From assembly GCA_958510825.1 (NCBI GenBank), contig OY294044.1, forward strand, positions 38,985,816 through 39,049,815: DNA of 64,000 nt. The letters are read 5' to 3'. Origin of the DNA: Brachypterus glaber. Taxonomy: Eukaryota; Arthropoda; Insecta; Coleoptera; Kateretidae. The translations under genes were made by a program, and so were the position numbers. Below are positions 20,098-32,530 of this stretch, piece by piece (the first letter of the stretch is position 1; each line of letters opens with the position of its first letter). Below the pieces are notes generated by a model. It worked only from the letters and a program-made list of their open reading frames with translations, had not been told where the DNA came from and did not search any database.

Positions 20098-21981
20098 ATA
20101 TGAAATTATTCCATTACAAACAACGGCTGGTCTATTATACCATAATCTTGGTAAAACGCATATATCAAATGACAACTTCGCACTTTTAACTTATTATAAT
20201 CTTTTTCACATTGAGTATCAAATAAACCAAATTTATAACTATTATACCTTATCACTAGATCTATGCAATTTGGAACAAGCCGATCGCATAAATTTAGACT
20301 GTAAAAATCAATTAAGATATATAAATACTAAATTTTATCTATTAGAGAATCTTATAAAATAATCTCTCATGAACTTAATGTTCTTACACGCAGAAAACGT
20401 GGTATCTTAAATATAGTCGGTGACGCATTTAAATGGCTTTTTGGCACACCAGATGCTGATGCTCAATTTTATACGGACTCTATTAATCAAATTATAAATA
20501 ATCAAAAACAAACTGAAGTTTTAATGCAACAGCAAGTTTCAATAATATCTCAAACAATATCTAATTTTAATAATTCAGTTATACGCATGAATGAAAATAT
20601 TTTAACTTTAAATAATAATCTTGAAAAATTTAATAAATTTACTCAAGAAGTACAAGATTTTAAACAACAGTTGGATTTTGAAATTGAAATATCTAATCAT
20701 TTAATCTTACTTATTGAAATGACTGACGAAATTCAAACTCTTTTAGAAAACTATGTTAATGACGTTTCGTTAATTCAAAATGGCATTATAAACTATAGAA
20801 TTTTATCACCAGAAACATTATATCGATAGTTACAAAAAATATCTACAAAATATACATTACCTATTCCATTATCTTTAGGAAATATTTATCATTATTATAA
20901 AATAATAACATTAAGATCATTTATAAAAAGTAAATTATTGGTAATATCTTTTGAGATACCAATTGTTTTAGCAAATGAATATGATTTGTATCAAATATTC
21001 TCTCTTCCAAACCCACATAAAGACGATGCTTCCTTATTTTCATATATTAAGCCTTCTAAACCTTATATCCTTTTATCCTCTTCTCGGACATTTTATATTA
21101 TGATCGAAAATCTTGAACGATGCACTCAATACATACCAACTTTAAAGAAAACTACAGCAGACGAATGTGAAGTTCAACTTCTCATGAAAACAACAATCAA
21201 AATCCCAAAAACTTGTCAAACAAGAAATCTTGTAGCAGAAATGGAAATTTGGCACCAGGTGCAACAAAATCAATGGTTCTATGTAACTTCCAAACCAACC
21301 CAATTATCAATTCTTTGTGACAAAGATGACAGCATTCAAGAAGTCATAAAAAACGCAGGACTTTTAAATTTAAAGTCGAATTGTAAAGCATTCACAAATC
21401 AAGTTTCCTTACAAATGGTTATGGAAACATATAATCTAACCAACGAATTCCCACTCACAGATATAACTGAAGATGACTGCTGCCGAAAATTAAGAAAAAA
21501 TCTTACACTCAACGAAATCCATTTGGATCCAATAAAATTAAATAATTTGGATCTTCATGAATTAAAATATGCCCAACAAAAACTTAACCAGTTTGATGAG
21601 CAACTTCAAGAACAACTCAATAAACCTTTTATTGTCAAACAAACATTTTGGTATACTTCAACCCTTTCAATAATCACTGGCTTGGCAATATTATATATTT
21701 TATACAAACTTCTAAAACAATTTGGATTCACAAACATTATAGGAAAATGTTTAAGAAAAACTTCTTCATGTGGCCCATGCGTACAAATCTACAACCAATG
21801 TCATAAAGAGCCCATTCAGCATCCAACATTAATCCATTATGACGCAGAACTTCAACGATTGAACTACCCCATTCCGTTAGAGTATACAACTAAAACCCAG
21901 AACGATGAGCCCCAAGATTCCACTTCTTCAGTTAGACGTTCCAGTCGACTTCAGAAGAAAAAGAAAATAAATCAAAACTGA
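19997..21981 (+). pseudogene. env: G1 envelope fusion glycoprotein, broken
   Basis: Frame 2 begins with ATG at 19997 or 20003, then a hydrophobic signal peptide (VVFLVIFLLTLP). It overlaps the end of pol. At 20360-20362 a TAA stops this frame, and homology continues in the -1 frame. There a furin-type site RRKR precedes GILNIVGDAFKWLFG, a fusion-peptide-like segment; a coiled-coil region follows. A private TAG at 20827-20829 breaks it again. The C-terminal half ends with a transmembrane segment (STLSIITGLAILYILYKLL) and a basic tail. This is the F-type envelope layout of insect errantiviruses and relatives. Such env genes are usually expressed from spliced RNA. Confidence 0.85.
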
Positions 21982-22224
21982 AATATATTATTTTATACTT
22001 TACTTATACTTTATACTATTTTAATAATTTTATATATTTACATTATTTTAATCAAATATTTTAGTCTTAGGCTCAAATATCTCACATATCTCAAATTTTT
22101 AAATTAAGTATCTTAAGTTATCTTAAAATCAAATATCTTAAGTTAATTTTATATTTTAACATTTTTGAGATTTTTGTTCTCACTTTTTTCAAAAGCTCAA
22201 CAAAAATCTATAACAGCCCCGAGG
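21982..22224 (+). other. 3' untranslated region of G1
   Basis: Contains short degenerate repeats around CTTAAGATATTTGA. No clear polypurine tract precedes the LTR; the last bases are CCCCGAGG. The same layout is present in G2 (8529-8781). Confidence 0.6.
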
Positions 22225-22619
22225 TGTTGGCGCCCCCTAGAACAATGGCCTCTTTGTCTATCTTATTTTGCTGACTTAAGCAGTATTCATTTAATATGAA
22301 TAGAGCTCCGCCTAGATAACCCTCAGAGCTGTATTAGACCTGAGTTAGATCGCACGTATCTTAAATTAGAGTTATCTCAAATCTATCTCAAAGTTATAAT
22401 CTTACAAGTATTAAATAAATATCATTATAAATATTAAACAAGTGTCTAAATCAAGAACATCTAGAACATTTAAACCTTATAGTGAAGAAACTGTGACTAT
22501 AAATACAAAATAACTGTGAAGTTATAAAATAAGTTTCGGAACCTCTTAATAAAAGGTTGCCCTGGTGTCAGAAGTAAATTAACCTTTTTTTTATGTTGTG
22601 TTGATCAAGGAATACAACA
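22225..22619 (+). repeat. 3' LTR of G1
   Basis: 395 bp; nearly identical to 3873-4267. Followed by the target duplication ATCT at 22620-22623. Confidence 0.95.
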
Positions 22620-22829
22620 ATCTATAGATATACAACAATGCAAAATCGGTCGGAACTCCAGACACTCTGTTGTATAAATACTTGTAATAAAAAAATGTAC
22701 ATATGAAAATCTTATTTTTGAAATGCACACCCTATTTTTTCAGGTTCGAACTCTGGCTTTCTTCAGAAGTACTTTTTTTTCCAAAAAGCATGTCACCATA
22801 TTTAAAATGCCTTGAGCAAACAAATCTAT
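22620..22829. other. Unassigned spacer
   Basis: Spacer between the G1 3' LTR and the dispersed repeat copy. I see no gene or repeat structure in it. Confidence 0.4.
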
Positions 22830-23253
22830 TCTCAGAAAAAGTATACCTACATAGATTTGGGTATTTTAAAAATATCACAGCAAGACATGTTTAGAAAAGT
22901 TTTTCTTGTATACTAATCACTCACTAAAAAACTGTATATATACACTTACACTAGGGAAATTAATAAAAATAAATAAAAAAACTACCATATAAAAGTCTCA
23001 AAAATGCTCAACATATAATAAACTATTCACAGATAAAGATATCAACAACCGTAAGTATTACCAGGAAAAACTAGTACGATAACAGAGACTACAATTTCTG
23101 ATGATAAAATTCCTTATAAAGTTACGAAGTCGCACCACCTAGTGTGAAAAATTTGAACCCCCTAGAATAAAGAATGCGTTTAATGGCTGCCAACGTAGTG
23201 TCACTACTTATTTGTATTGGAATCCTTTTCCCCCACTCCTCTAGTTCATTGAT
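22830..23253 (+). repeat. Dispersed repeat, short copy
   Basis: Matches 2219-2959 in the same orientation, lacking two internal blocks. Both copies end at TTCATTGAT. They lie on either side of the gypsy nest. Confidence 0.7.
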
Positions 23254-23586
23254 CTAGATAAACATCTCGTTTATCTCTGAACTAACCTAAAAACTAGTTT
23301 TATTTGCCTAACCTAACTGTTAATAGTTATGTATATTAATATACAAGCTTAAAAAACTATTTTTATACAAAATATGTACATATTTTTAAATACATATTTG
23401 CAATTTATTTACAGAGAAGTACATTTATCTTTATTTATGAATTAAATTCGATTTTTTATTTTCATTGTAATATTTTTACATTTTATTTACAAGTCAAAAT
23501 CGTGTGTAAGTCAAAATTGGGTATTTATTTAATTTTTTATTTACATTTTTTTTACATTTTATTTACAAGTCAAAATTGGAAATATT
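23254..23586. other. Region after the BEL pol gene
   Basis: A 3' LTR of the BEL element would be expected here, but nothing matching the 5' LTR at 33196-33439 is visible. The phrase TTTTATTTACAAGTCAAAA occurs twice (about 23481 and 23559). No gene. Confidence 0.5.
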
Positions 23587-23941
23587 TTACTCATTTATAG
23601 GTAATACCGCAATCTTAGTAACTGAACGCAAGTATGTACCACTATTGGTTTTTACTTCAACTACCCTTACTTTAGAGTCCCTTCCTGGGATTACTTTAAT
23701 AATTCGACCCAGTTAAGTGGGGAACATTGTCCTCCTTTAATAAGACTAACATATTTTCTTTTAAATTATTTTGACTATTTTGCCATTTTGGACGACTTTG
23801 GAGTAAAGATAAATAATCTGTGTACCATTTTTTCCAAAAGGTTTGCTTTATTTTAATGCATACCTCCCAAAATTTGAGACGGTTATCGGGAATTTCAATT
23901 AAATTATTTTCTGGATAACTAGTTATAGGGGATCCTATCAA
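23587..23941 (-). pseudogene. BEL/Pao Pol C-terminal domain
   Basis: Contains RLKFWEVCIKIKQTFWKKW, LVLLKEDNVP and, after a frame shift near 23705, GRIIKVIPGRDSKVRVVEVK, ending at the stop 23587-23589. This is the DUF5641-type module that follows integrase in BEL/Pao elements. Confidence 0.75.
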
Positions 23942-24025
23942 AAAATGTCCTGGGGTCAGGTACGTTAAGTCAGTAGGATCGTTAGAAATTTGAGTTATAG
24001 GTCTCGAGTTAAGAATACCTTCAAT

Positions 24026-24720
24026 TTAAATAATTAAGCTATTAAACTCTTCATAGGTTAATAGGGAATTTCCCATTACTCTTTTTAAGTGAAATTTTGC
24101 ACATTTTACGCAAGCCTCCCAAAGGCCACCAAATACCGGGGAATAACTCGGTATAAACTTGAACTCAATACCTTCGTTGGCTGAGTAATTAATTATTTTA
24201 TTTTCATTTTTGTCATGCCCTTTATATAGTTCCGATAATTCGTTACAAGCTCCTTTAAAAGTTCCACCATTATCACAGTAAATTTGTTGAGGTTTACCTC
24301 TCCTAAAAATGAATCTTTTAAGGGCAGCTAAAAACGTTTCTGTTTTCATATCTGAAATGAGTTCTAAATGTACCGCTTTCACGGCAAAACACACAAATAC
24401 GGCAACGTAGCCTTTTGTAACTAACGTTTTTCTGGTCCTTGACTGTTTTATGCTAAAAGGACCACAAAAGTCAATGCCAACGTTTCTGAATATTTTGTTT
24501 GAGTTGACTCGGTCTTCATGAAGAGAACCCATCAACTGACTTGAAAGTTTAGCTTTAAGTCTAAAACATGTAATACAAGTATGAATATTTGCGTTTTGCA
24601 GTCTCCCTCCCACCCGAAGAAGAGATTCTTTGTCAATAAAAGGGTGTAAAGCTTTTAAATTAGTTTTAATTTCTTTTTCCGATTTTAATTTAATTTCTTG
24701 GGAAAAAAAATTGATTATTC
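24026..24720 (-). pseudogene. BEL/Pao integrase
   Basis: Shows CITCFRLKA (zinc-binding end), VGIDFCGPF (first Asp), IYCDNGGTFKGA (second Asp) and the FGGLWEACVK block around the position of the catalytic Glu. This belongs to the BEL/Pao integrase branch. The start and the join to the C-terminal domain are damaged. Confidence 0.8.
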
Positions 24721-25044
24721 AACTTTAATGATAATTTTTAAAGGATTATCCAATTCTAAAGGAGATAAATTACCAGTAATTTTATTTTTTGGATTTTTAG
24801 TATTGTTAAAAAATCTTACAATGTAGGCAACAACTCTTTGTAACCTAGTTAAATTTGAAAAATTTTCAAAAAATGTTTTTTGATTTGTAAGTACAAGAAC
24901 TTCTTTTGTTTTTATTTCTGGCAGAGGGGTAGAAACTTCAGGGTAATTTTTTAAATTATGAATAAAATTTATATTTTTTAAATTTTCTGGACCATGCCAC
25001 CAGAGGTCATGACACTTTAAAATTTTGAGGATCTAAACCTCTGC
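24721..25044 (-). pseudogene. BEL/Pao linker between RNase H and integrase
   Basis: Degenerate frames. Pieces such as WHGPENLK and LQRVVAYIVRF can be read on the - strand, matching the usual linker of BEL Pol. Several stops. Confidence 0.55.
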
Positions 25045-25430
25045 TTATACAGCTGGGTTTTGTTTTGAGCTGATGTACAACCAGTTAAATGACTCAGTTA
25101 ACTTCTGAATTTTTATAACTCTATTTGCTACGTATGGATTTAATTTTAATGGATTTAGCCAAGCAAGGGTAATGTTTGAATCGGAATATAAATAGACCGA
25201 ATTAATTTTTTCTTTGAGTAAGTTGTATATTTTACTAGTTAAATTAGATAATAGCAAAGCGCTATTTAATTCTAGTTTTGGAATTGTTAAATTTTTATTA
25301 ATCGGTGCAATTCTCGATTTTGAACATAATAATGTTACATTTACATTATTATTAACAATTGATCGCACAAATAAAACTGCACTATATGCATAAATCACAT
25401 ACTAATTGCATTAGTAAAATGTAAATTTCT
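25045..25430 (-). pseudogene. BEL/Pao RNase H
   Basis: Contains LLCSKSRIAPI, TIPKLELNSALLL and YLYSDSNITLAWL, the RNase H signature of BEL/Pao. Short and stop-bounded; remnant. Confidence 0.75.
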
Positions 25431-26118
25431 TGGAATCTCAATAACTGTCATTTTTGACAAATTTTCTGAAAATTCTAACTATAACTGTAACAGTTCTTGT
25501 GGAATAATATCATCCCACTTTAATTTATGAACCCACAGTTTTTGCATGATTACCTTTGCTTGTACCAAAATTGGTCCGACTAATCCTAATGGATCATAAA
25601 ATTTACATATGCAACTTAAAATTTGCCTCTTTGTCACGCAAGCTTTAAAATTACATTTTGGTACCGAAACTTCGAAATTGTCCGATTGTACATTGTAGGC
25701 TAAACCTAGAGTTTTTACTACATTATTTTTTTTTTATTTAGGTCAAATTTGTCTAAATGCTGAAGTTCCATATCTTCCAATAAAACTTCACTATTTGAAC
25801 TCCACTTGTGAAGTTCGAACGACCCTAACTTTAAATTTTGAATCAGCTGATTCTTAATTTCTATTAAATTTTCTACGGAATCGGAACCTGTCAAAACGTC
25901 ATCAATATAAGTGAAGGAAATTTTTCTTTTTCAGTATTTGCTAGTTCTACTAGACATCGTGTAGCTAAAAATGGCGAACTGCGCATACCATATGTTACGG
26001 TTAATAATCTAATACATTGAATATTCATTTGAGGATTGTCTCTCCACAAAATATTTTGTAACTGAATATGTTTTGGATCAATTAATATCTGCCTATACAT
26101 TTGCTTTATATCTGTCAA
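25431..26118 (-). pseudogene. BEL/Pao reverse transcriptase, C-terminal half
   Basis: DIKQMYRQILID (motif A region), YGMRSSPFLATRC, and TYIDDVLTGSDS (catalytic Asp pair) are readable on the - strand with frame changes, followed by CKFYDPLGLVGPI. The N-terminal half lies at 30504-31037; the gene is split by a non-LTR element. Confidence 0.8.
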
Positions 26119-26578
26119 TAATTCAATTCAATTCAATTCAATTTATTTCTTTCTCATAAATTTACAATAGAGCATATTATTTAACATCAGAATAATTTAT
26201 GAAAAAGTGGATCCGCCTAAGTAAAAATTGCTTGTTTTGCGGCATCCGCAAGGTTTTTTTAATAAATATAAGTAAATAATATACTAAAAAGATAATAAAA
26301 ATTAAGAAAATGTTAAATTATCAAAAAATAAAAAAGTATAAATCTAAGATATAATTAAAAAAAAAGAGCTCATGCAAAAAAAAATATTTAAAAATAACTA
26401 TTTAAAAAATAACTATATTAGTTACAGAAAGGAAAAAAAAAAATTAAAAAATGAAAAAAAAAAGAGAGATCAAGATTAATTTTTAGGGATAAATAAAACG
26501 AGTGAATATAAATATAATAACAAAAGGTAAGTAAAAACAATGTAGGTACAATCAATTAATAAAAAAACATAAAGTAAT

Positions 26579-27583
26579 CTATTGAATAGTTTTAAATATA
26601 CTTTTTATTTTGTTAAAATTTGTCTTTACAACGTCTTTTATTTTAGTTTTTATGTTTTTTATATGAATTGGTAATATATTATACAACTTAGGCGCATAAA
26701 AAAAGAAGGATCTTTGGATGTGTGACTTTTTAAATTGTGGTACCATCAAATAGTTATTTTGAACGGATCTTGTTAAGAAGTTGTGGTTTGGTTTCTGCAG
26801 TTTAGTGATGTTTAGACAAGCCCATAATATTGTTTGATAGCTGTAAAGTTGTTTAATAGATAAAATACCAAGTTCGGAATATAAAGCATCTGTAGAATAC
26901 CATATAGATTTTTTAAATAAAATTTTGATTAAAGTATTTTGAATTACTTCTAGTTTATGTATTAAATTTTCATATAGCCCGCCCCATACTATAATACAGT
27001 ATCCAACTATAAACCGGACCAGAGCTTCATAAACAATATACAAAAGTTTTTTATCTAGTATGTCTCTAATTTGAAGAAATCTGTATACGAGTCTTTTGAG
27101 CTTTGATACCAAATAAGAGATGCGATCAGACCAGTTCAGGTGCTGATCAACCATAACACCAAGATATTTTATATTTTTAGTTTTTAAGATGGATTTACAA
27201 TTGCAGTTTAAATTTTGACAGTGGTTTGTGTGTATTTTTAAAGTGTTAGTATCTGGCTGACCAGCAGCTGTCAACGAAAAAGTTAGAAATTTGGTTTTAT
27301 CAATATTAAGACTCAAAAGACTTTCATCAAGCCATTCTTTAATTAGAGACATTCCTAATTCGGCTTTCACAAAAACATTTTCCCCACTATCATCTACAAA
27401 AACTATAGAGGTGTCATCGGCAAAAGAAATCATAAACCCATCTGTAGGCAAATCATAGATACAATTTATATAAATTAAGAATAGAATGGGACCCAATACT
27501 GTTCCCTGGGGCACGCCCCTGGTGACTAGCAGAGGGTCACTTAAAGAGCCATTTATTTTGACAATTTGCCGACGACATCTCAA
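26579..27583 (-). pseudogene. Non-LTR A reverse transcriptase, C-terminal half
   Basis: GVPQGTVLGPILFLIYIN and FADDTSIVF (catalytic Asp pair) identify a non-LTR RT; the thumb region follows, with KYLGVMVDQHLNW. A long intact stretch of 334 residues. Upstream, AIFLDLAKAFDTVDH (motif A) is readable at about 27640-27690 behind stops. Confidence 0.85.
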
Positions 27584-28300
27584 ATAAAAATAAATAGATC
27601 TAAGGCAATCCCTCTGACACCAATCGATTCCAGTCTATTAATTAATAAATTGTGATCAACGGTGTCAAAGGCTTTCGCCAAATCTAAAAAAATTGCTAAT
27701 ATTTTTTTATTTTTGTTTAAGTTCTCCACAATTATTTTATTAAACTAAAATGGCGTCCTCTGTGCTTAAATTTTTTTGAAATCCAAATTGTTTATTGCTA
27801 AGTATTTTGTTGTCCTTTAAAAAGTTAATTAATCTACTTTTAATGCATTTTTCTAGAATCTTTGCTATATTGCTTATTACTGAGATTGGTCTATAGTTGG
27901 TTGCCTCGGTTTTACTACCGGATTTAAAAATTGGGGTTATAATTGACTCTTTTAAAGGTTCTGGTATGTTACCAGTGCTTAATATTAAATTTATTATATG
28001 TAAAATGGGGGTAGTTATATGTGGATGTGTAACTTTAAGAGTTTTAGATGATATTCCATCAGGTCCACATGCAGATTTGGTTTTAAGTTCATGTATATAC
28101 TGAATTATTTCATTCTTGTCTGTAGGGTACAGAAAAAGAGATTTTTTAAAGTTTTTATTATTTTTAATCATTTTTTCTCCTATATTAGTAAAAAAGTTGT
28201 TAAAGTAGTTCGAAACTGTCTTATCAGATGTAATGTTTTGCCCATGATCGTCAACTATATTAAGATTTTGAGAAATATTTTTTGTTTGATTATTAGACAC
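27584..28300 (-). pseudogene. Non-LTR A reverse transcriptase, N-terminal half
   Basis: KSACGPDGISSKTLK, FKSGSKTEATNYRPIS and NKQFGFQKNLSTEDAI are the first RT blocks. A stop near 27738 separates this from motif A. Confidence 0.85.
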
Positions 28301-28780
28301 ATCATTAATGACCTGCCACGTTTTTTTGTAGTTATTTTTTGCATTATTAAGTTTATCTTTATAGTATTCTGTTTTTGTAGATTTTATTAGTTTATTTAGT
28401 AGGGTCCTATAAAATTTGTATTCATTAAGGCACGCTTTATACTATTGATTAAACCTAGAGTAATCCAGGGTTTGAGTTTTTTGTTTCTATTTTTTAACTT
28501 TATAATTTTTGTAAGGTAAGACTGCAATTTATTTATAAAGTTTTTATACGCGCTTTCGGAATTTTTTTCTTGTAAAACATTTTTCCAGTTCTCTTTACTA
28601 AGGTCTTCATTTAATGTCGAATAATTAATGTTTTTTACTTCAGGGTGTGTTATTGTTTTGTTTATTTTTTTACTAGTTGCCTTAGGCGTAATACTTAATA
28701 GTGTACTGAAATGATCCGTTATGGCACTATTAAGCCTTGAATTTGTATTTTATTTCTAATATTTTTTTTTTACACCACAA
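28301..28780 (-). pseudogene. Non-LTR A region between endonuclease and RT
   Basis: Degenerate coding sequence on the - strand, readable only in short frames. Confidence 0.5.
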
Positions 28781-29300
28781 AAAAATGGTCAATTATTGAA
28801 TTACTTTCCCGTTCTTTTCTGGTTGCTATGTCAATATAGGAAAGCATAAGGTTTTGATTTAAAAAATTGACATAATTAAATACATCAATATCTCTATCAT
28901 CTAGTAAATTCTAATTCATGTCACCGGAAAAGATTTCGACATCGCATTTATTTAGAGTTGAGAAGTAATTTTCAATATTAGATATAAATATTTTTCTATC
29001 GCTACCATAAGGCCTGTAGCAGACGGTGATGCCATAACTTATATTATTAATACTGATTTTTTCTCTAAGCATGTTAATTTGACTGATTTTAACAATATCG
29101 ACAGCGGGAGTTACATGATTATTTATGTAAATTATGGTTCCATCATTTTTATTAAAATATGAATAGTTATAATAAATAGTAAAATTCGGTAACTGAAAAT
29201 CGTTTAAGTTCTCAACACAGAAGGTTTCTGATAGTATTATTAAATCAATATTTTTTAGATCAATAGTATGTAAATATATTAAAAGCTCAAGTTACATTTT
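28781..29300 (-). pseudogene. Non-LTR A AP-like endonuclease
   Basis: SETFCVENL, CYRPYGSD, SGDMN and SIIDHFFV can be read in order on the - strand, matching the EN blocks (E, CYRP, GD-N, S-x-x-DH). At least one stop follows GDMN. Confidence 0.7.
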
Positions 29301-29535
29301 ATCGATCTAATGTTCAGATGCAAGATAAAACTTACGGTTTTATTGTTAAAAAAATATATATTACTTGCTTGAGCTCTTATTTTTATTTTTTTTTTTGGTT
29401 TTTATCTCCTGTCGATCCTGAGGTTGAACCTTTTTTGTTTCTGTCTGTGGATTTGTTTCGTTGGCCTACAACTTCCTTTAATCTAGGTAGAGCAGTCAGA
29501 ACAGATTTTGGCGTTCCAGAGTAAGTAATATTTTT

Positions 29536-30253
29536 TTAATTTATATCTGGATTATTTTCTTTAAGTTGTTTTAATTCGTATTCTCTTGTAGGGGTGAGGT
29601 GCTTTGGTTGTACTGGAGTGGATGGTTCACTAAATACTTCTCTAAGTTCGGGAGCAGGAAATTCACTACCTTCTCCAAAATTTGTGTTTTGTAATTCTTC
29701 GTAAGAATATTTTTTATTGTTAATTTCTAGTTTATTATGTTTAATCTTAGCAGTAATGTTCTTTTGCTTAAGTTCTTCTATTTTTTGTTTTAGTAATTTT
29801 CTTTTTTCCAGTTCCTCTTTTGTATAATCGTTACTAGTCGAGATATTTTCCGGATTTAAAGCTTTAAGTTTGTAGATGTTTTTAAATATATAATTTTTTA
29901 TTAACTGATTTGTCAATTCAATTTTTACAGGTCTGTTGGTATTTTTTTTCCCCCAGACGGTAGATATTATTAATATCTGTTGTACGTACTTCTACGTCTA
30001 TGGTGCTTAAGATATTTTTTATTTTTGAAAATAAATTTTCGTTATCCACTACCTCCAAACCATAAACAAATATATTGTTTTTCTTTACGACTTTATTTAA
30101 ATATTCAAGCTGCTCCTTCAGTTGGTTGTTTTCAGATAGTATATCGTTGTTTTTTTGTTTTACTATTTCTAGTTCAAGCTTTAGGTTTTTTAGTTCTTGA
30201 ATGTCATTCTGGATGCCAATAACAATTTCATAAATCATGTCTACAGTAACCAT
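29536..30253 (-). pseudogene. Non-LTR A ORF1
   Basis: Begins with ATG at 30253. A coiled-coil region (IQELKNLKLELEIVKQKNN...LKEQLEYLNK) is followed by NIFVYGLEVV, an RRM-like start, and basic sequence. A frame change lies at about 29917. Such proteins bind the element RNA as trimers. Confidence 0.65.
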
Positions 30254-30503
30254 GATGCGTTTATTTTATAGTTACTGGTTTAAAATTGTTATCAACGCTG
30301 ATAAGATTAGTTTGTTTTAGTTCACAGTAAATACTAAGTTCTATCACTATTATTTCACTAAGTAATTTGATTTTAGGTGATTATAAATGCCTAAATTTTA
30401 AATCACACTTCCATTACATTTAAAAAAAAATTATTTAGGTTTAAAATTGAATTTTTTAGCGATTTTACGGAGAACTCACGACAGCGTACGCTCGACGTTA
30501 TAG

Positions 30504-31037
30504 CTACATCTCAAAAAACGAAAAAATAAATGCATGTTGCCTAAGACAAATTATAATATCAAAAAGTTCACTTTGAACAATCGCCCCGTTATACATCAGT
30601 TCGTTTAAAGAAATATTATTTTTTGATTTCATTGAACCGTCAAAAACACATCTCAGACGGGTCGTCTTTTTATCATCCCTGATTACAGGGAAATGTGCCA
30701 TAAAATATGTGCTATTATCATTTAAATTTATTTCATTTAAATCTATTATTTTAGCGTGCCCTTGTTATGATGAAATAAATTTTCATTTGAGTGCAACCGC
30801 TTTTCCAAGTTCAAAAACCTTTTGTGCACCACTGAAAAAAAAATCCCCTAGATTTAATTGCGAAATATCTTTTTTTAGTGGTAATTCTACTTGATATCTA
30901 TTACCAATTTTGGTAATAGAACTTTTGAAGCTGTTTTCACAGGCTTCCTGATCATTTTGAAATTCTGGAAATACCTGAGGAACTTTTTCAGTATCCCAAA
31001 AATTGCTAATTAAATTTTCAATATTATGGTTTATCAT
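30504..31037 (-). pseudogene. BEL/Pao Pol N-terminal part and RT start
   Basis: NLISNFWDTEKVP, GNRYQVELPLKKD and, after a frame change near 30710, FPVIRDDKKTTRLRCVFDGS with ISLNELMYNG are the typical RT lead-in of BEL/Pao. Confidence 0.8.
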
Positions 31038-31720
31038 ATGTAAAGATACAGAAACATTACATGCCTTTTTTTTTATTTATTTCTGGAATTTCTCCGCTAA
31101 CATAACCAAATAAGGTATTTTGTAAAACCAAACCTTTTTGGCCTGGTTTTATAGTTCCTGTTAATAAAATTTGAAAAAATATGTTTGAACCATAAAGAAT
31201 TTAAATTTCATTTGGAAAATTAAAATTATTATCTGATAAATGAATATCACTAGGAATATTGTTAGCTTTAAATTCATTATGTGATAAATCACATGTGATT
31301 TAGAGCAATAATAGAGCAATTAACATTTATAAAATAATCATATATATGAGATTTTACATTTAAATTTGCCGCCTTATTAACTTTAGACGAAGTATTTGTA
31401 ACCCCTAAATTGTTAAATTTTGATTAAAAATCTTGCAATCTATTTTGTCTGCTAAATTTTTAGTAATTAAAGAACTTTCTGAGCAAGAATCTTAAGTCCC
31501 CGAACTTTAATATATTTACCAGTTTTGGACATGATTTGAACCGCTACCGTTGGTAATAAAACTAGTTTCTTTTTGAGTTATTCTGCTTACGGAAACTACA
31601 CTAGATTTTTCGTCGACGTGCAGTTGGGTATTATGGGGTCCACTACAAGTTTGACATTTAAAATTATATTTACATTCGCCAGAATGACTGTTTAAACAAA
31701 TCTTACAATGTTTATTCGTT
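31038..31720 (-). pseudogene. BEL/Pao protease region
   Basis: Degenerate. LPTVAVQIMSKTGKYIKV and DSCSESSLITKNLADKI are readable on the - strand and fit the protease segment; the active site cannot be confirmed. Confidence 0.5.
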
Positions 31721-32530
31721 TCAATAAATTAAATTCGTTCATTTATAGAGGCTAATTTAAATTTGTTGCAATTGTAAACTCTATGGCCATTTGCTGAACA
31801 AAATTGGCATTTTAAAATTCTATTTGAAGAATTATTTTTATTATTAACAGTTAAATTCGAAGTTTTTATATAATAATATTTTAAATATGTGATTATTAAT
31901 GATTAATGTTTCATTGTTGAATCTTACATCGAGCAACTTTAAGGCTTCGGAGTAAGACTCATTAATAATAGGCAAGTTATTAATTAAATTTAAGGCTTCA
32001 TTTTTGAGATAACTCCTTAAATAAAAAAGTTTCTCGACATTAGATAAGTTTTTATTGTTATCTATAACAGCATTAAACATATCCCTAAAAGGTTTATATT
32101 TATGCAAATTAGTGCCATTAAAATTAGGAATATTTACAAAAGGCAATCTTGTATTAGAAATACCTACATTTAAATGCGTTTCAGATGCCTCAGTTTTGGG
32201 TACCTCGACTGGTGCCTGCACATTTTTATTATGCTTAGTGTGCTTTGAAAGAATTATATTAATGTTCGACAATACATCAAAATATGTAATTTCAAATGCA
32301 TCGAAACTTTCATTGTCATTTTTATCATAACATTTAATTTCAGCATCAGTTTCCTGAAACTTTTCATAATTTTGTTCAAGATGTTCTTTTCTAGTCAATA
32401 CTTGTTCACATACTAAATCAGTTATCTCTACGTCCAACCTTTCTGAAATATAGGTGTTAATCCTATCTAAAAAAGTTTTACATTGCAGTCTTTTTTTGAT
32501 TAAAATTTTCTTTTCGTGTTTGGTACTCAT
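31721..32530 (-). pseudogene. BEL/Pao Gag
   Basis: ATG at 32530. RLPFVNIPNFNGTNLHKYKP, KLFYLRSYLKNEALNLI and SEALKLLDVRFNN are the Gag (DUF1759-like) blocks. Cys/His pairs for zinc knuckles (CQFCSANGHRVYNC, CKICLNSHSGEC) follow in another frame. Confidence 0.8.

Larger units (their letters stand above)
3873..22619 (+). mobile_element. Gypsy element G1, complete but carrying two insertions
   Basis: Without G2 and the Penelope-like fragment G1 is about 8.8 kb, close to the size of G2. LTRs are nearly identical and flanked by ATCT. Order: LTR, primer site, gag, protease, RT (split), RNase H, macro domain, integrase, env, LTR. Confidence 0.95.
26119..30525 (-). mobile_element. Non-LTR retrotransposon A, near full length, inside BEL
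   Basis: About 4.4 kb on the - strand. It has a 5' leader, ORF1, an AP-type endonuclease, reverse transcriptase and a 3' end made of four or more TTGAA repeats (26120-26145 on the + strand as AATTC units). The host BEL RT reading stops at HAFIF (30531) and resumes at DIKQMYRQ (26118), which defines the insertion. A target duplication was not resolved. Group: jockey/CR1-like by motif style. Confidence 0.8.
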
